From: Brachionus rotundiformis
Lineage: Eukaryota > Rotifera > Eurotatoria > Ploima > Brachionidae
Length of the DNA: 64,000 bases
Direction: 5' to 3'
Assembly: GCA_016802295.1 (NCBI GenBank)
Contig: JAESIW010000118.1
Coordinates: 1,684,496 to 1,748,495, forward strand
Below are positions 1 through 11,346 of this stretch, in pieces. Made by a program: the position numbers and the translations under genes. A model generated the notes under the pieces. That model had not been told where the DNA came from and ran no database searches. It was given only the letters and a program-made list of their open reading frames with translations. Every line of letters begins with the position of its first letter. Position 1 is the stretch's first letter.

Positions 1-2
1 GC

Positions 3-41
3 ATGAGCGATGATGAACAGTTCCAAGAGCCAAGTCTTTGA
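3..41 (+). CDS. possible 3' end of an upstream gene
   Basis: Only one forward frame is open at the window edge. It reads a short acidic tail, MSDDEQFQEPSL, and then a TGA stop at 39-41. Acidic, serine-rich tails like this are common at protein C-termini, so it may be the last codons of a gene lying to the left. Nothing else supports it, and it could be chance. Confidence 0.2.
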   Translation: MSDDEQFQEPSL

Positions 42-425
42 TGCCAATGAAACAGACTTAGAGCCATTTTATTTTATAAATACAAATTTTAATCAATCGA
101 AATTTTTCAATTTTAATCATATCGATTTTGTAAATAATAGATATTTTAATTATTCAAATTGATTATTTTTGCTTATAGTAAAACTTAAGCTAAATCGCCT
201 TATTTACAAAGCTCGTTTTGAGTTATTATTTTTATCTAAAATTAAAAGAAATTATTTTTTTACATAACATAATTTAATTCCATTTAGAGATAATAAATTT
301 TGAATATATCAATTAGCATTTTTTAGTTAAATATTTTAAAATAACTCTTCCCTACTGAATATATTATCTATTGAAATGTTCATATATTTGAGGATTTAAA
401 TTTTTTTAAATATCTTTTTTAAAAA
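42..425. other. AT-rich intergenic stretch
   Basis: No convincing reading frame or RNA gene is seen. It presumably holds the former promoter and 5' UTR of the decayed kinase copy that follows. Confidence 0.5.
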
Positions 426-1437
426 ATGGAGTCAGTTGAATTGGTAAAAAAATATTTCCAAAATACCAAAAAATTGCCCTTTTCACATTCACCTGTTAAT
501 ATTGAAATTTCAACAGGTGGATTAGTGAATTATGTCTATAGGTTAAAGTTTAGTAATGATGAAATAGCAATATTAAAATATTTTCCTGAAAAATTAAAAT
601 TTGATCAGTCAATTTCGATGTCCCAAAGTCGGTATTTTGTGGAAAAAACAGCACTGGAAGCTCACAACCATGGTTGGAAAATTACCCAATTCGAAAATAA
701 GAACACCGAAAGTACTTTATTCCGATGATGAGGCTTATGTATTGATAATGGAAGATGCTGGAGACTAATGTGACACTTTGTTCAACTTATTGGCATCAGA
801 AGCTAAGTTGGATGAAAAATTTTTGGAGTTGATTCCAAAAGAATTGACAATTTTCCTGAATTATATTTCAAATGAATCAGGAATTAAACCAGACACAAAT
901 GAAGTCTTAAAAAATGAAGCCACTTGGTCAAATTTGGAACATTATTTATCTCACGTATGGAAAACAATGAATGAAAGATTAAATTTGAAAGATGAGTTGT
1001 TCATTTATTTGGAAAGATCAAATGAAATATTTCAGAAAAGATTTGATAAAGATGCAGTTTTTGTTATTGGTGATTTGTGGCCAAGTTCCATTCTTATTGA
1101 TAAGTCTGATCATTTTATATGGATCATTGATTGGGAAATGGCAAGATTGGAAACAAAAACGCGTGATCTTGAGCAATTATTAGCTAATTTGTGAATAATG
1201 AAACAAAGTAAAAAATTTAATCAAACCAATTGTGAAAAATTAATTATAATTTTTCAAATTATATTTTTTGGTGACAAAAATATAGATTGGAGAAAAGAAT
1301 GTGGCGAATTTGCCAAAACTAATTTTGTTCTTTGGGTGCTTTGTCTTTTGAACGAAAAGCATTGGGATTTGAATGAAGATTAGGATATTGTTATAAAGGC
1401 TTTAAATGAAATAAATGATATTCAAAATGTATCATAA
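426..1437 (+). pseudogene. decayed APH-fold kinase copy
   Basis: This is a degenerate paralogue of the intact kinase at 1845-2846, matching it from start to stop. Relative to that gene it lacks a net 8 nt: 7 near position 660 and 1 about 25 nt later. That shifts the frame and ends the first open segment at 728. A TAA at 766-768 replaces a lysine codon, a TGA at 1192-1194 replaces the TGG codon of the intact copy, and a TAG at 1381-1383 precedes the expected stop at 1435-1437. The nucleotide-binding N-terminal lobe and the GDLWPSSI catalytic-loop segment remain recognisable in separate frames. Several independent lesions argue for a true pseudogene rather than one sequencing error or an intron. 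It sits about 400 bp upstream of its paralogue in the same orientation, as expected from tandem duplication. Confidence 0.85.
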
Positions 1438-1844
1438 AATATATTTTTTTAAAAGAATATAATTTTAATTAAACTAATAAATTTTTAATGATTATTATTA
1501 TTTTTTAATTCAAATTTAGCTTTGATTTAATAAAAATATAAAATGATACACAATTGGCTCATGTGTTTTTTTTTAAATCAAACTTAATATTTGTAGACAA
1601 TTATTTCATTTATGATAATTTTGAATTTAAATTAAAAGTCTTACCAAATTATTTTTTATGCTAAATTTATATAATTTTAATGTTAGCATTTATTTGAGGA
1701 GATTAAAATTTTTGTTAAATTATCTTATCTTAATAAAAACTTTCACATTGTTTTGAAATTATACGATATTTAAGAATATTATAAATACCTGGATTTTATT
1801 TAAAATTACTATATTACCTTGAAGCCAAAAACAACAAAAAAAGA
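1438..1844. other. intergenic stretch between kinase copies
   Basis: AT-rich DNA with no gene seen. It should contain the 3' UTR of the decayed copy and the promoter of the intact kinase. Confidence 0.5.
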
Positions 1845-2846
1845 ATGGAAACAGCCGAATCAGTTGAAAATTACTTCAAAAGCAAAAATAATTTACCATT
1901 TAAATCAAGACTCATTAGTACTAATCGACTATCAGGTGGTCTGGTAAATTTTGTTCATAGGCTAAAATTTGAAGATGGTTCAACAGCTGTTTTGAAATCA
2001 TATCCTCCTTTCATAGCCTTTTATCGTACCATAAGCCTTTCGCAAAACAGGTATTTTGTGGAAAAAACAGCACTCGAAGCGCTAAGCTCACAACCATGGT
2101 TGGAAAAATATCCCAGCTCGAAAATAAGAACACCAAAAGTACTTCATTCTGATGATGAGGCTTATGTATTGATAATGGAAGATGGTGGAGACAAATGTGA
2201 CACTTTGTTCAACTTATTGACATCAGAAGCCAAGTTGGATGACAAATTTTTGGAGTTGATTCCAAAAGAGATAAAAATTTTGGTAAACTATTTAAATAAA
2301 GAATCAGGCTTAACACCTCAAGGAAATGAAATATTTGTGAGAGTTTGGCAAATTGTAGAATCATATTTTACCCAACTTTGGGCAAACATGACTCAAAAAT
2401 TGCAGTTGGAAAAAGAAATGGAGCCTTACCTTGAAAAATCTAAAGAAATCTTTAAATATAAAGATTCGCTTGATGGTGTCTTTGTTATGGGTGATTTGTG
2501 GCCAAGTTCTATTCTAGTCGACCAAGAAAAACAACTAATTTGGGTAGTTGATTGGGAAGCGGCTCGGTTTGAAACCAGCACCAGAGACTTGGAACAATTA
2601 CTTGCCAACCTATGGCTAATGAAGCAAAGTTCAAAGTTTAATCAAGCTAAGATTGAACATTTGATAAGAAATTTTCAGCTGGAATTTTTCACAAACAAAG
2701 ATGAAGACTGGAGAAAAGGGTTTGGTGACTTTGCCAAATATAATTTTATATTGTGGATAGTGGGTCTTTTGAATGAAGGCCATTGGGGCTTAGACAACAA
2801 AAGAGACATTGCTCTAAAGGCTTTTAGTGAAATAGATAACTTATAA
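1845..2846 (+). CDS. APH-fold small-molecule kinase
   Basis: Intronless gene for 333 residues. The fold is that of aminoglycoside/choline/methylthioribose kinases. An N-lobe has an AVLKSY strand with the probable ATP-contacting lysine near residue 51, and a hinge reads YVLIMEDGGD near 107-116. The catalytic loop GDLWPSSI starts at residue 216 with Asp217, and the metal-binding VVDWE has Asp236. The loop differs from the usual HGDxxxxN pattern: Met replaces His and Ser replaces the Asn. Methylthioribose kinases, as I recall them, also carry Ser at that place, so catalysis is still plausible. The segment between hinge and loop is helical and charged. The substrate cannot be told from the sequence; choline-, ethanolamine- or methylthioribose-like substrates are all possible. 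A broken tandem copy lies just upstream. The start is the first ATG, in the context AAAGAATGG. Confidence 0.7.
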   Translation: METAESVENYFKSKNNLPFKSRLISTNRLSGGLVNFVHRLKFEDGSTAVLKSYPPFIAFYRTISLSQNRYFVEKTALEALSSQPWLEKYPSSKIRTPKVLHSDDEAYVLIMEDGGDKCDTLFNLLTSEAKLDDKFLELIPKEIKILVNYLNKESGLTPQGNEIFVRVWQIVESYFTQLWANMTQKLQLEKEMEPYLEKSKEIFKYKDSLDGVFVMGDLWPSSILVDQEKQLIWVVDWEAARFETSTRDLEQLLANLWLMKQSSKFNQAKIEHLIRNFQLEFFTNKDEDWRKGFGDFAKYNFILWIVGLLNEGHWGLDNKRDIALKAFSEIDNL

Positions 2847-3090
2847 TTATCACTAGAATAATAAATAATTTTTATTTACAAAAAAAAATTAATATTTTTA
2901 AATAAAAGTTAATAAAAATTTTAATAATGAGCATTGAGATTATTTTTATTAATTTAATCTTGATTTAATTCAAGAAGTTGACAAAAAATAATCATATTAG
3001 AAATATAAACCAACAATGAACAAATTATACAAATTTAAACAACGCTATAAATCTATTAAAATGGTTTGAAAAAAAGTAAAAAAAAAGTGA

Positions 3091-3729
3091 CTATATTTTT
3101 GGAACTCTTGGCTTTTCCACACTGGAAATCAGGCCGATTAAACTCTTAAGAAAGCGTCCGATTAAAGACAAAAACTCGATAGGTAGCCTTAAGATTAAAA
3201 ATATTTGCTCAATTTGTAGCCAAAAGTTTCTTATTTCCTCTCTACATTTTAAAATTGAAAGCTTAATACGAACCGGAAAAGCAACCAATTTGCGCACATC
3301 GAACACTAAATTGTCTTTTAACAACTCTACTGAAGAGGCTACACGACCAATTAATGAAATTAAATTGAAAAATTTTATATACATTAAGCTTCCAAGACGT
3401 GGTGGTTGAAAGTGTGTATCCATTTCTATAAATCTGTAAATAGCCATCAATGTGACATTCACAATTCTAAAGGCTCGCTGAATTAGAGTTATTAAATTGA
3501 TGCTATAGTGGACCATGATCAGGCTGTCCACCATGGACAATATCTGTTTCACTTTGCGAATGCTTAGAAAATAGTCGACACATTTTTCTTTAGTCAGTAT
3601 TTTGAGTCGACCAAGTTCGAACCGGTTTGTCTTTAGAATATAATAGGTAGATAGTACCAAAAAATGGTAGTAGGCAAAGCGCAATTGAATGTCCAGATAT
3701 GTCAACTTATTTTCTTTGTATTGATCCAT
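3091..3729 (-). CDS. PEX11-like peroxisomal membrane protein (tentative)
   Basis: Intronless gene for 212 residues, rich in Leu, Ile, Phe, Arg and Lys, with no signal peptide and several amphipathic or hydrophobic helices. The order of segments resembles the PEX11 family, which bends and divides peroxisomal membranes. There is an N-terminal helix pair, a segment IRKVKQILSMVDSL like the family's RKxxRLGKxxxxL, then YIKFFNLISLIGRVASSVEL like the family's central helix, and a C-terminal hydrophobic helix ending SLIGLISS. Length is close to the usual 230-260 residues. The similarity is from remembered family patterns and is weak; another small membrane-associated protein is possible. It converges on the kinase gene to its left, with 244 bp between the stops. 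Confidence 0.45.
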   Translation of the reverse strand: MDQYKENKLTYLDIQLRFAYYHFLVLSTYYILKTNRFELGRLKILTKEKCVDYFLSIRKVKQILSMVDSLIMVHYSINLITLIQRAFRIVNVTLMAIYRFIEMDTHFQPPRLGSLMYIKFFNLISLIGRVASSVELLKDNLVFDVRKLVAFPVRIKLSILKCREEIRNFWLQIEQIFLILRLPIEFLSLIGRFLKSLIGLISSVEKPRVPKI

Positions 3730-4777
3730 TTTTATACTTAAACATTATCTAAAATTGATTTTGTTTTTCGTTTTTAAAATTTTAAAAAATAATATTTAAA
3801 ATGAGAAAAATTATTTATTAAATAAACTTAAATTTGAAATATATTATGATTAAAATTTCTATGCCAAGAATAAATTTTTGATTGTGTGACATTGGATTAT
3901 TCAAAAAATTTCTTACCTTTATGTCACAAAACTAGGCAACATAATAACCAAAAAAAAAACAAATAATTTTAATAATTTGTAAAAAATCGTTTCTGAAATT
4001 AAATCACGTCTAAATTATCTGTATCCTTACTTTGTTAATTTCAAAAATGATTCTTTCTATTAAATAATATCAAATGTATGAATTAGTCATTTTATTTAAA
4101 TGTTTATTATCTTGTGTCTGAATCGTTTATGGCGTTTGTAATTGCTTTTTTAATTAATGAAAGAAAAAATGGTATTTGAAAAGCATTCAAGTATGGTAAA
4201 AAATAACATACAATTAAGGTACACACTCCAATTTTATTAAACTATCTCTAAAGAGTCATGAGATTTAATCAAGCTACTATGACTAAAAAATAAAATTTTC
4301 GGAAAGAAATAAGTATTCTTTTAATAACAAAAAATTATCAATAGTTTCATTTTAATTTAATAAAGAGTTTCGTTTTCATTCGAAATTTAATTAGTTTAAC
4401 TTAATTAAAATAATAAATAATTCATGGACTAGAATACAAAATGAAATTTATAAAAATAAAAGTAATGATTTATGTTTAATAATCTCTTGGAATCAAAATA
4501 AATAAAAAAGCTCCCTAAATCGAAAATTAATTGGTAAAGCTTTGGATATGTTAGATGTAAAGCAATTATTTTATTAGAATAAGGAATATAAAAAATTAAA
4601 AACTACACTAAAATGCCTGGATTCATTCAATAAACTTGTTAAAAAATAATACATAGAACAGAAAATTATCAGATCAGTTTCATTATCATTAATTAAAAAA
4701 TATAAATTAAACATAAAAAATATTCGAATTGAAAAATTTTAATTTTAAATATCATTTATTAAAAATTTATTATAATT
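3730..4777. other. intergenic stretch
   Basis: About 1 kb of AT-rich DNA between two minus-strand genes, so it should hold the PEX11-like gene's promoter and the OSTF1 3' UTR. I see no coding frame, RNA gene or repeat. Confidence 0.5.
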
Positions 4778-5740
4778 TTAATCTGAGTCATTTTCATCAT
4801 CTAAATATTCGCTATTTAATTTGTCCAATTTATCCAGATTTACTTTGAATAAGAAATAATTAAATTAAAAAATATTAATTATAAATATATTACCTTTTGT
4901 TATAAGCATTGACTTGCATTTTGGATCAATTGACAAGTCATGAGGGATTTTGGAATCATTATTGGTCAAGTCTAAACGGGCTCCTTTAAAAAAAAATAAC
5001 TTGACCAATTTAATCTTCATATTTAATTTACCTTTATCAACAAGAATTTCCACAATGTCAGGATGATTTTTGACGGCGGCATTGTGCAACGGCGTATCTC
5101 CCAATTTATTCTTCCAAATTTAATTAACAAAATTTTTAATCATTTTTATTTAACATTTAATACTTTAATGTCAATCATCACATTGTGTACCCCAAGTAGA
5201 GCAAGAACACACTCTTTGTGACCACCATAAGCAGCCTGGCAACGAATAATTTACCAAAGATAGTTTAAAAAAAAATTTTCCAAAATTAGTACCCAATGTA
5301 AAGGAGTATTTCCAGCACGGTCCAGGCTGTTCACTCCAACCCTGTTTTGAATGCATTCACGCAGAAATTCAATGTTTCCGCGTTTGGCCGCATCATGCAT
5401 CGGGTTTACAAGACTCTCTGCCTGTTCCTCAACTTAAAATTAGGAAAAAATTAATTAACACAAGACTCCAAATTAAACATCAGTACTGTAATTAGATGGT
5501 ACATAGCCCTCACTATTATTACATCTGGCCTTCCACCAGTTTTTATCACTTATCATATCAGTGACATAAATTAGGTCCCCTTCGCGAAAAGAAATTTCCT
5601 CAGATCTTTGGGCACTATATGAATATAAAGCCTTGAAAACCTTGACTAAAAATCCAGATAATTTTCAATTTAATTGTACACTTTGACCAAAACAAACCTT
5701 GACCAGGTCTCGGTGGTGGTTTAACTTTTGGGGCATTCAT
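4778..5740 (-). CDS. OSTF1: osteoclast-stimulating factor 1 (SH3 + ankyrin)
   Basis: Seven exons join in frame to 215 residues, against 214 in human OSTF1: 5698-5740, 5487-5645, 5293-5432, 5164-5235, 5032-5110, 4894-4983 and 4778-4842. The N-terminus is proline-rich (VKPPPRPGQ). A complete SH3 domain follows with ALYSY, the tryptophan pair in NWWKA and the closing VPSNY. Ankyrin repeats come next, with signatures NPMHDAAKRG, GNTPLHWAAYGG and GDTPLHNAAVKN. The tail is acidic. OSTF1 is a small cytosolic adaptor that binds proline-rich partners such as Src-pathway and cytoskeletal proteins. All introns are short (49-146 nt) with GT-AG ends. Single-frame translation shows only fragments, so the gene is easy to miss. 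Confidence 0.93.
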
Positions 5741-5966
5741 TTATAGATGGAATTTTTTTCAAAATATATTTAAACCTAGTTCAAAATGAATTTTTGATAA
5801 ACATAATTTTTTCATTTTTTATATATTTATATATATTATTCACCTAAATTTTAATTTTTGTCAAATTAAAGCTTTATTTTGAGTATCCTTTGAGTTAAGT
5901 TATATACAAGTGATATAGAACATATAAAAAAGATAGTCAATTGTTCTAATTTGAAATAAATACTGA

Positions 5967-6058
5967 GCCTCAATAGCGCAGTCGGTAGCGCGTCAGTCTC
6001 ATAATCTAATAATTAAAGAGTAATCTGGAGGTCGTGAGTTCGATCCTCACTTGGGGCA
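5967..6058 (+). tRNA. tRNA-Met (CAU), elongator type, with intron
   Basis: The acceptor stem GCCTCAA pairs with TTGGGGC (one T-G pair) and is followed by the discriminator A. The D arm (TAGCGCAGTCGGTAGCGC) and T arm (GTGAGTTCGATCCTCAC) are canonical, giving good internal A and B boxes. The anticodon CAT is at 6000-6002. A 19-nt intron at 6004-6022 sits in the usual place, one base 3' of the anticodon. Two more copies lie near 25.6 kb. Confidence 0.95.
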
Positions 6059-6386
6059 AATAATTTTTTTAATTTTAATTAATCTTTGCTTTTTAATTAA
6101 TAAAAATGAAATAAAAAAAAATAAGCTACCTTTTATTATTTGATCATGATATAAACTAATTAATTAAATTTTTCTTTTCTAATATCAATCATTTTCTAAT
6201 AATTAAAAAAATGGAAAATAAAATTTAAAAAAAAAGCTATTTTTTTTATATTATTTTTATTTTCAGCTTAAATTCAAACCAAATGACAAAATAAATTTCG
6301 ATTGTTTCGGATAGTTGATACAAATCATAAAGATAAATTGTTATCAGTCTGAATAAACCGAAATTAATTTAAATAATTGTTTAGGT
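6059..6386. other. intergenic stretch
   Basis: AT-rich. It includes short T-runs after the tRNA that can end RNA polymerase III transcription, and the eL13 3' UTR. Nothing else is seen. Confidence 0.5.
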
Positions 6387-7126
6387 TTATTTATTTTTTT
6401 CAGCTTCGGCTTTTTCCTTTGCTTTCTTCTCACGGATACCCCATAAGTTGGCATCAACTCTGACTTTTCTCAACAACGAGAAAGAGCTAAATTTTTTCTC
6501 GGCATCGGTAATCTTGCGGGCTTTCTCTTTTTTGGCACGTTGTCGGATGGCAAGTGGTGTTCTCAATTGAGTGGCCAACTTCATTTCCTCCTCAGTGGCA
6601 TCGCCTTTTTGTGGTTTGCCTGCTTTACGTGGGAACAAAACTAATTTAGATTTGTACAATTTAAGACGCTGAGCATTGACTTGCAATGATTCAGTTGATT
6701 TGTTGCGGCGTCTATGGTCAACAGCAATACCAATGGTTTTGGCGACTTTTTTGTATAGACCGGCGGCCTGTAGCCATTCATTAAATTAATTAAAATAAAT
6801 TCTTAAAAAAAGATGATTTTTTTACTCTTAGTTCATCGTGTGAAAAACCACGTCCAGCTCTGATTTTGTTATTGTATCGGCGGGTCTGGCAGTGGACAAT
6901 CGGTCTGACTGGACCCGATACTGGTCTTGGCGCCAAACGAGCGGCTTTTTGCAATCTAGCCTTTCGTCTTCGCTCTTTTCGAGCTGGCTGGTTGAACCAA
7001 GTTTTTACATATCTATTTTTTATTAAATTTATTTAAATTAAAAAAAAATTATTTTCTATTAATTACAAACCTTTGCCACCATTTGTGGAAATGGTTATTT
7101 GGGATAATGTTGTTTCCTTTGCCCAT
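6387..7126 (-). CDS. RPL13: 60S ribosomal protein eL13
   Basis: Three exons (7071-7126, 6826-7012, 6387-6767) join to 207 residues; the human protein has 211. It starts MGKGNNIIPNNHFHKWWQ and continues with RYVKTWFNQPARK, the basic segment VRPIVHCQTRRYN, IRAGRGFSHDELRAAG and a C-terminal region rich in Lys, Glu and Ala, all typical of eL13. The protein is a structural part of the large ribosomal subunit. The introns are 58 nt (7013-7070) and 58 nt (6768-6825), both GT-AG. The start at 7126 is fixed by homology, because the longest single-frame reading covers only the last exon and begins internally. Confidence 0.95.
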
Positions 7127-7960
7127 TTTCCGGTATTAATATCTAAACCTATTTGGTTAAATTCGATTAGATCGGATCGATTAATTAGGATTTATGGAAA
7201 AACAAGAAAGCTGCAATTGGTAAAGAGATGATAGTACAGCAGTTTGAAATTTTTTTTTTATGCATATGCTTTATGGCTTAGAATGGTGCTTATAGTGAAT
7301 GTAAAGTTAAAAATTGGTGTGCGTATGAGCTATGGATTTGATCTGCATTGAATTTGGTCTCGCAAGCCAAGACACAATTTTTGAATGCAATTTTTCTGAA
7401 TAATTTTGCCATTAATGCAAATCTTGGTTGCAAATTATTTGAATTTAAGTTCAAGGATTGAAAAAAATTTAGATTGCTTCTAAATTTGTCCATGGTTTTT
7501 ATTGAAACAAATAAATCTTAACATTTTACCATAAATCTTAATTTTTATCTCTTAAATGAATTTTTTGGACCAAGTTTTTAGTTTAAATTTTAAACTAATT
7601 AATATGGTATTGGCAAAAATTGCATATCCATATTAAACAATTTCATTTATTCTACGATAAATAGATATTTTAAATATTTATTAACTTATTTATAGATATT
7701 TTAAAATGATTTTATCAAACAATTAAAAGAAACCAATTGTACTAAAATTAAAAATATTTTTATCTTTTTTAGTTTTTTATTTAATAAAAAAATATTCAAT
7801 TGCCATTAAATTTACAATTCTAAGCATTTAATTTTCCTAGCAGAAAGAGATAAAGGGCTAAAAATTGACAAAATCCTCTCATTGATAATTGCTTTACTAA
7901 TTACAAAAATTACAAATTTAAAAATTTTAAAATTTCGCTTCGTCATGAAAAAAAAATATT
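7127..7960. other. intergenic stretch with one doubtful small ORF
   Basis: Contains the eL13 promoter and the MCM6 3' UTR. A 67-codon minus-strand frame at 7290-7493 has no recognisable motif, no signal peptide and average composition. I treat it as chance. Confidence 0.45.
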
Positions 7961-10544
7961 CTAATCTGTAGCTACATAGTTTGGATGAACGACCAAAATT
8001 GGATCAGATTCGTCTTTTTGCTCATCGCTGTCAGATTTAAGACCAAGTTTGTCCAATTTTATAATCACATTATCCTTGTAAGAAAACACATTTATTTCCT
8101 ATAATTTTTAGTTGTAATTAAAACTTACATAATTAATTAATCGATGTAAAATTTTCTCAATCAAACAACTTTGTTCATTAAGTTGTTGTTCATTCTCGAT
8201 TTGAGACTCTATTTCATTCAAATACCAACCAACAAGCTCACTTTTATGAACACCACCAAAATCTTCACTTTCTGTATCTATTTCCTCCTCTTTTTTTCTA
8301 ATATAATAAACCAGCATATTGGATATTCTCTTATACTCATCATAGCTCAGCTTCATGGTTTGTTTTTTTTCCTGTGTCTCTTGATTAATATCCATTTGGT
8401 CACCCTCTTGAGCGCCCAAGGTCTCTGGCTGTTGAATTTTGTTGGCTGTCCAGGCCGAGTCGAAGTTCTCCTCGAACTGGACATCTGGTTGTTCTACTCT
8501 AATAATGGACTTGCTCAAAAGTCTAAACGCTTCTTGCACATGCTCGACTTGAACCTCTTCCTTAAGCTGCATTCTGGCCAAAGCCTCGGACAATCTAATC
8601 ATGCTTTCTAATTGCCTTACAGTGATTCTCCAGGCTGATTTATTCGAGCTTTCTCTTTGCCTGAGCTTTTTGTACTCGGAGATCATGACCTCCTGAGCCT
8701 CCTTGCTAATCACAGGTTTGCACAGTCTGGCAAATGTAATATACTTTTGAATATCAGCAATGGTGTAGACCCGAGACTGTTCTATGACTTGTTGGTCATT
8801 GGTGTGAAAATTAACTATTCTCTGAGCTATCCAGTAGTCTACCACTTCGTTGCACTCGTCAATCAGAATGAAAAAGAGATCAAAACGGGACATAATTGGA
8901 GCAGACATGTTTATGTTGTATCTGAGCGACTTACATCTATCGTATCTGCCTGCAATGGGATTAGCTGCAGCCAAAATACTTGTTCTGGCATTCAGCGTGG
9001 CCCGGATGCCTGCCTTGGTAATGCTGATCGTTTGCTGTTCCATAGCCTCATGGATAGCCACCTGGTCTTTAACATCCATCTTGTCAAACTCGTCTATACA
9101 ACATATTCCATTGTCAGCCAACATCAAGGCGCCTGCCTCAATCACAAATTCATATGACTCTTCATCACGGCAAACAGCGGCAGTTAGACCAGCTGCTGAA
9201 CTTGACTTACCACAGGTGTATATGGCTCTTGGCGCAAATTCTTCAACCTGAGTCAAAAAATGACTCTTGGCCGTACTCGGATCTCCCACAATGCAAATAT
9301 TGATATCACCACGCAAACTAGTACCTTCCAAAGTGCGCTTTGGCACTCCACCAAATAACATAAGCAATATTCCTTTTTTTATCTCTTCATTTCCATAAAT
9401 AGTCGGAAATAGAGACTGGCACAAATTATTAACTAAATTTTTGTCATTGCTCATCTCATAGATTCTCAGCCATTCTTGATCTGACATTGATTGTTTTAGC
9501 TTGTCCATGCTCAAATCTTCAACATTGAAGTCTTTGCCACCAAATTTGGCATTGCACGGTGCGACATGATAAGCCAAAAAAGCCATTTTGTAAGATAGTT
9601 CGCGCACACCAAGTGCCTTAAGTCCACTAACGCCTTCGTTGTCATCAGAGCCATTCACTCTTGCGGATGTCTCGGCTCGTGGACCTACCGAAGACAGTCT
9701 GGAAACATCAGGAACTACTATCAATGTGCCAACAAATTCACATCTATCACCAGCTTGGGTCTTTTCTACACACTCTGCTCGAAGTATTACTTCCATGCTT
9801 CTTGGTATACAGCCTCTGGGTAGTTCTGACTGAATTTCTTGAATACGCACTTTCTGAAAATCGACAAATTTGGAATCATTCAGGTCCAGTGTAAATCGCT
9901 GTCGATTGGCACATTGTGGATTTTTGCAAGAAGCTGGCTGAGTGTATTTAAATTGTTGAAGTACATTCTTGACCACTGTTTGGCAATCAAGGCATACAAA
10001 AGTACCACTTACAAGCTCAGGATGGACCGGATGTGTGCGTGTTACTTGGGCTGTTATGCTCATTAGAGTACCAATTTTGGCTGTTGACAACTCTCTGAGT
10101 TTAGAAGTTTGTGAGACATTTTCGAAAGCAATATAAAATTCTTTATTGGCGTTTATTTGCTGGGCTTTTTCAGCCGAACTGTCTGGCAATGAGCTGCTCA
10201 TGGCGTTTTGATTGTCTTTTACAAAGTTTTTGACAGCATTACACAAAAATGGATACAAGCGATAGATTTGTTCGTGAATGGCATTTTTTAGCCGATCATC
10301 ATGCTTTTCAACATCTGCAAAATCGACCACAAGAGTGTTGCGGTCTGGTCGAGTGAGCTCTTTGGCTTGTGGTATATACTTTTTGATTTCTGAGTCCTTA
10401 GGATATCTGGACAATAATTTAAAAATTCTTAATAAATTTTTTTGTTTTGGTTTAAAATTACTCTTCGAGAAAGTCTTGGAAAAGTTTTTGAACCTTTTCA
10501 CCAAGATCATCTTTCATTATGGGCATTGTTTGTGTAGGTTCCAT
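7961..10544 (-). CDS. MCM6: DNA replication licensing factor MCM6
   Basis: Three exons (10462-10544, 8129-10406, 7961-8098) give 832 residues; human MCM6 has 821. MCM6 is a subunit of the MCM2-7 replicative helicase. The N-terminal domain keeps the THPVHPELVSGTF strand and the zinc knuckle CLDC...CKNPQC. The AAA+ core has Walker A GDPSTAKS, Walker B CCIDEFDKM and arginine finger SRFDLF. The MCM6-type C-terminal winged-helix region follows (KSELVGWYLNEIESQI, ILHRLINY). The first exon, starting MEPTQTMPIMKDD, is needed: the long single-frame reading starting at 10510 begins out of frame and reads through a 55-nt intron (10407-10461). The last exon supplies the conserved tail DPILVVHPNY after a 30-nt intron (8099-8128), which is exceptionally short. 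Several antisense open frames here are shadows. Confidence 0.96.
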
Positions 10545-11346
10545 TTTAAAAATTGATTAGTTAAAATTTTTGATGATTTTAATTTTAAGCCGAGTGTTAA
10601 TTCATAAGAATTAATTTTATATTTTTCATAGAGTTTTTTAAAACTTAAATTTTAAATTTTTAAATTAATTCAAAATACGTCATTGACTTTTTTAAAAATC
10701 TCGAGACATTTTATTTTAAATTATAATTTTATTTGTCCTTTTAATTTAATGATTAGTTTATTAATTCTGCTTGTTAAAAACACATTTTTTAAACTAATTA
10801 ATTTGATTAATTATTTGACAAATTAAATTAACTCATCCTAGCATATAAAAATTGCTATTGAATTTGGACAAGTTAGGGACCATAAGCAAAATTTTTTTTC
10901 AGAAAAATCTTAACTCAGGACTTCCAGAGTCTTAGAAATAGGAAATTTGAAGGCATTTTGTTAATGCTTTTAATAGATAATACTAAAAACATCTAATCAA
11001 AATGTTATGTATTTTTACTAATAGATAATTGTAAAATTAAATTTGAAAAAATTAAATTATTTTACATACACTTTATTAATTAATTAAGTTAAATAATCGA
11101 AAATTCGTTAAAAATATAATTTAAAATTTTAAATAATTTCATGCATACAAATACTAAATTATGTTTTTAAAAATAAAAATCGATTTAGAAACATAAAATT
11201 TAAGATTTAAAAAGAAAAAAAAAATTAAAAAAATTCCGTCTCTCTAAAATAAATTAAAAATAGCCTAAAATTTAAATCGCATTCTCAAGCTTAAATCACT
11301 GTTGATTTTTGGTGACAAAATTCCAAACTATATTTGATAAAAATTA
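10545..11346. other. intergenic stretch
   Basis: AT-rich DNA holding the MCM6 promoter side and the 3' UTR of the next gene. No other feature is seen. Confidence 0.5.

Noticed and set aside
766..1383. Stop-codon reassignment instead of a pseudogene at 0.4-1.4 kb
   Set aside because: TAA, TGA and TAG all interrupt the copy, together with frameshifts, whereas every intact gene in the window uses the standard code.
10407..10510. Start of MCM6 at 10510
   Set aside because: That frame reads through an intron; the spliced exon 10462-10544 gives an N-terminus like other MCM6 proteins.
8171..10556. Several plus-strand ORFs of 64-166 codons across 8.2-10.5 kb
   Set aside because: They lie antisense to the MCM6 exon and follow its codon structure; no domain or independent signal supports them.
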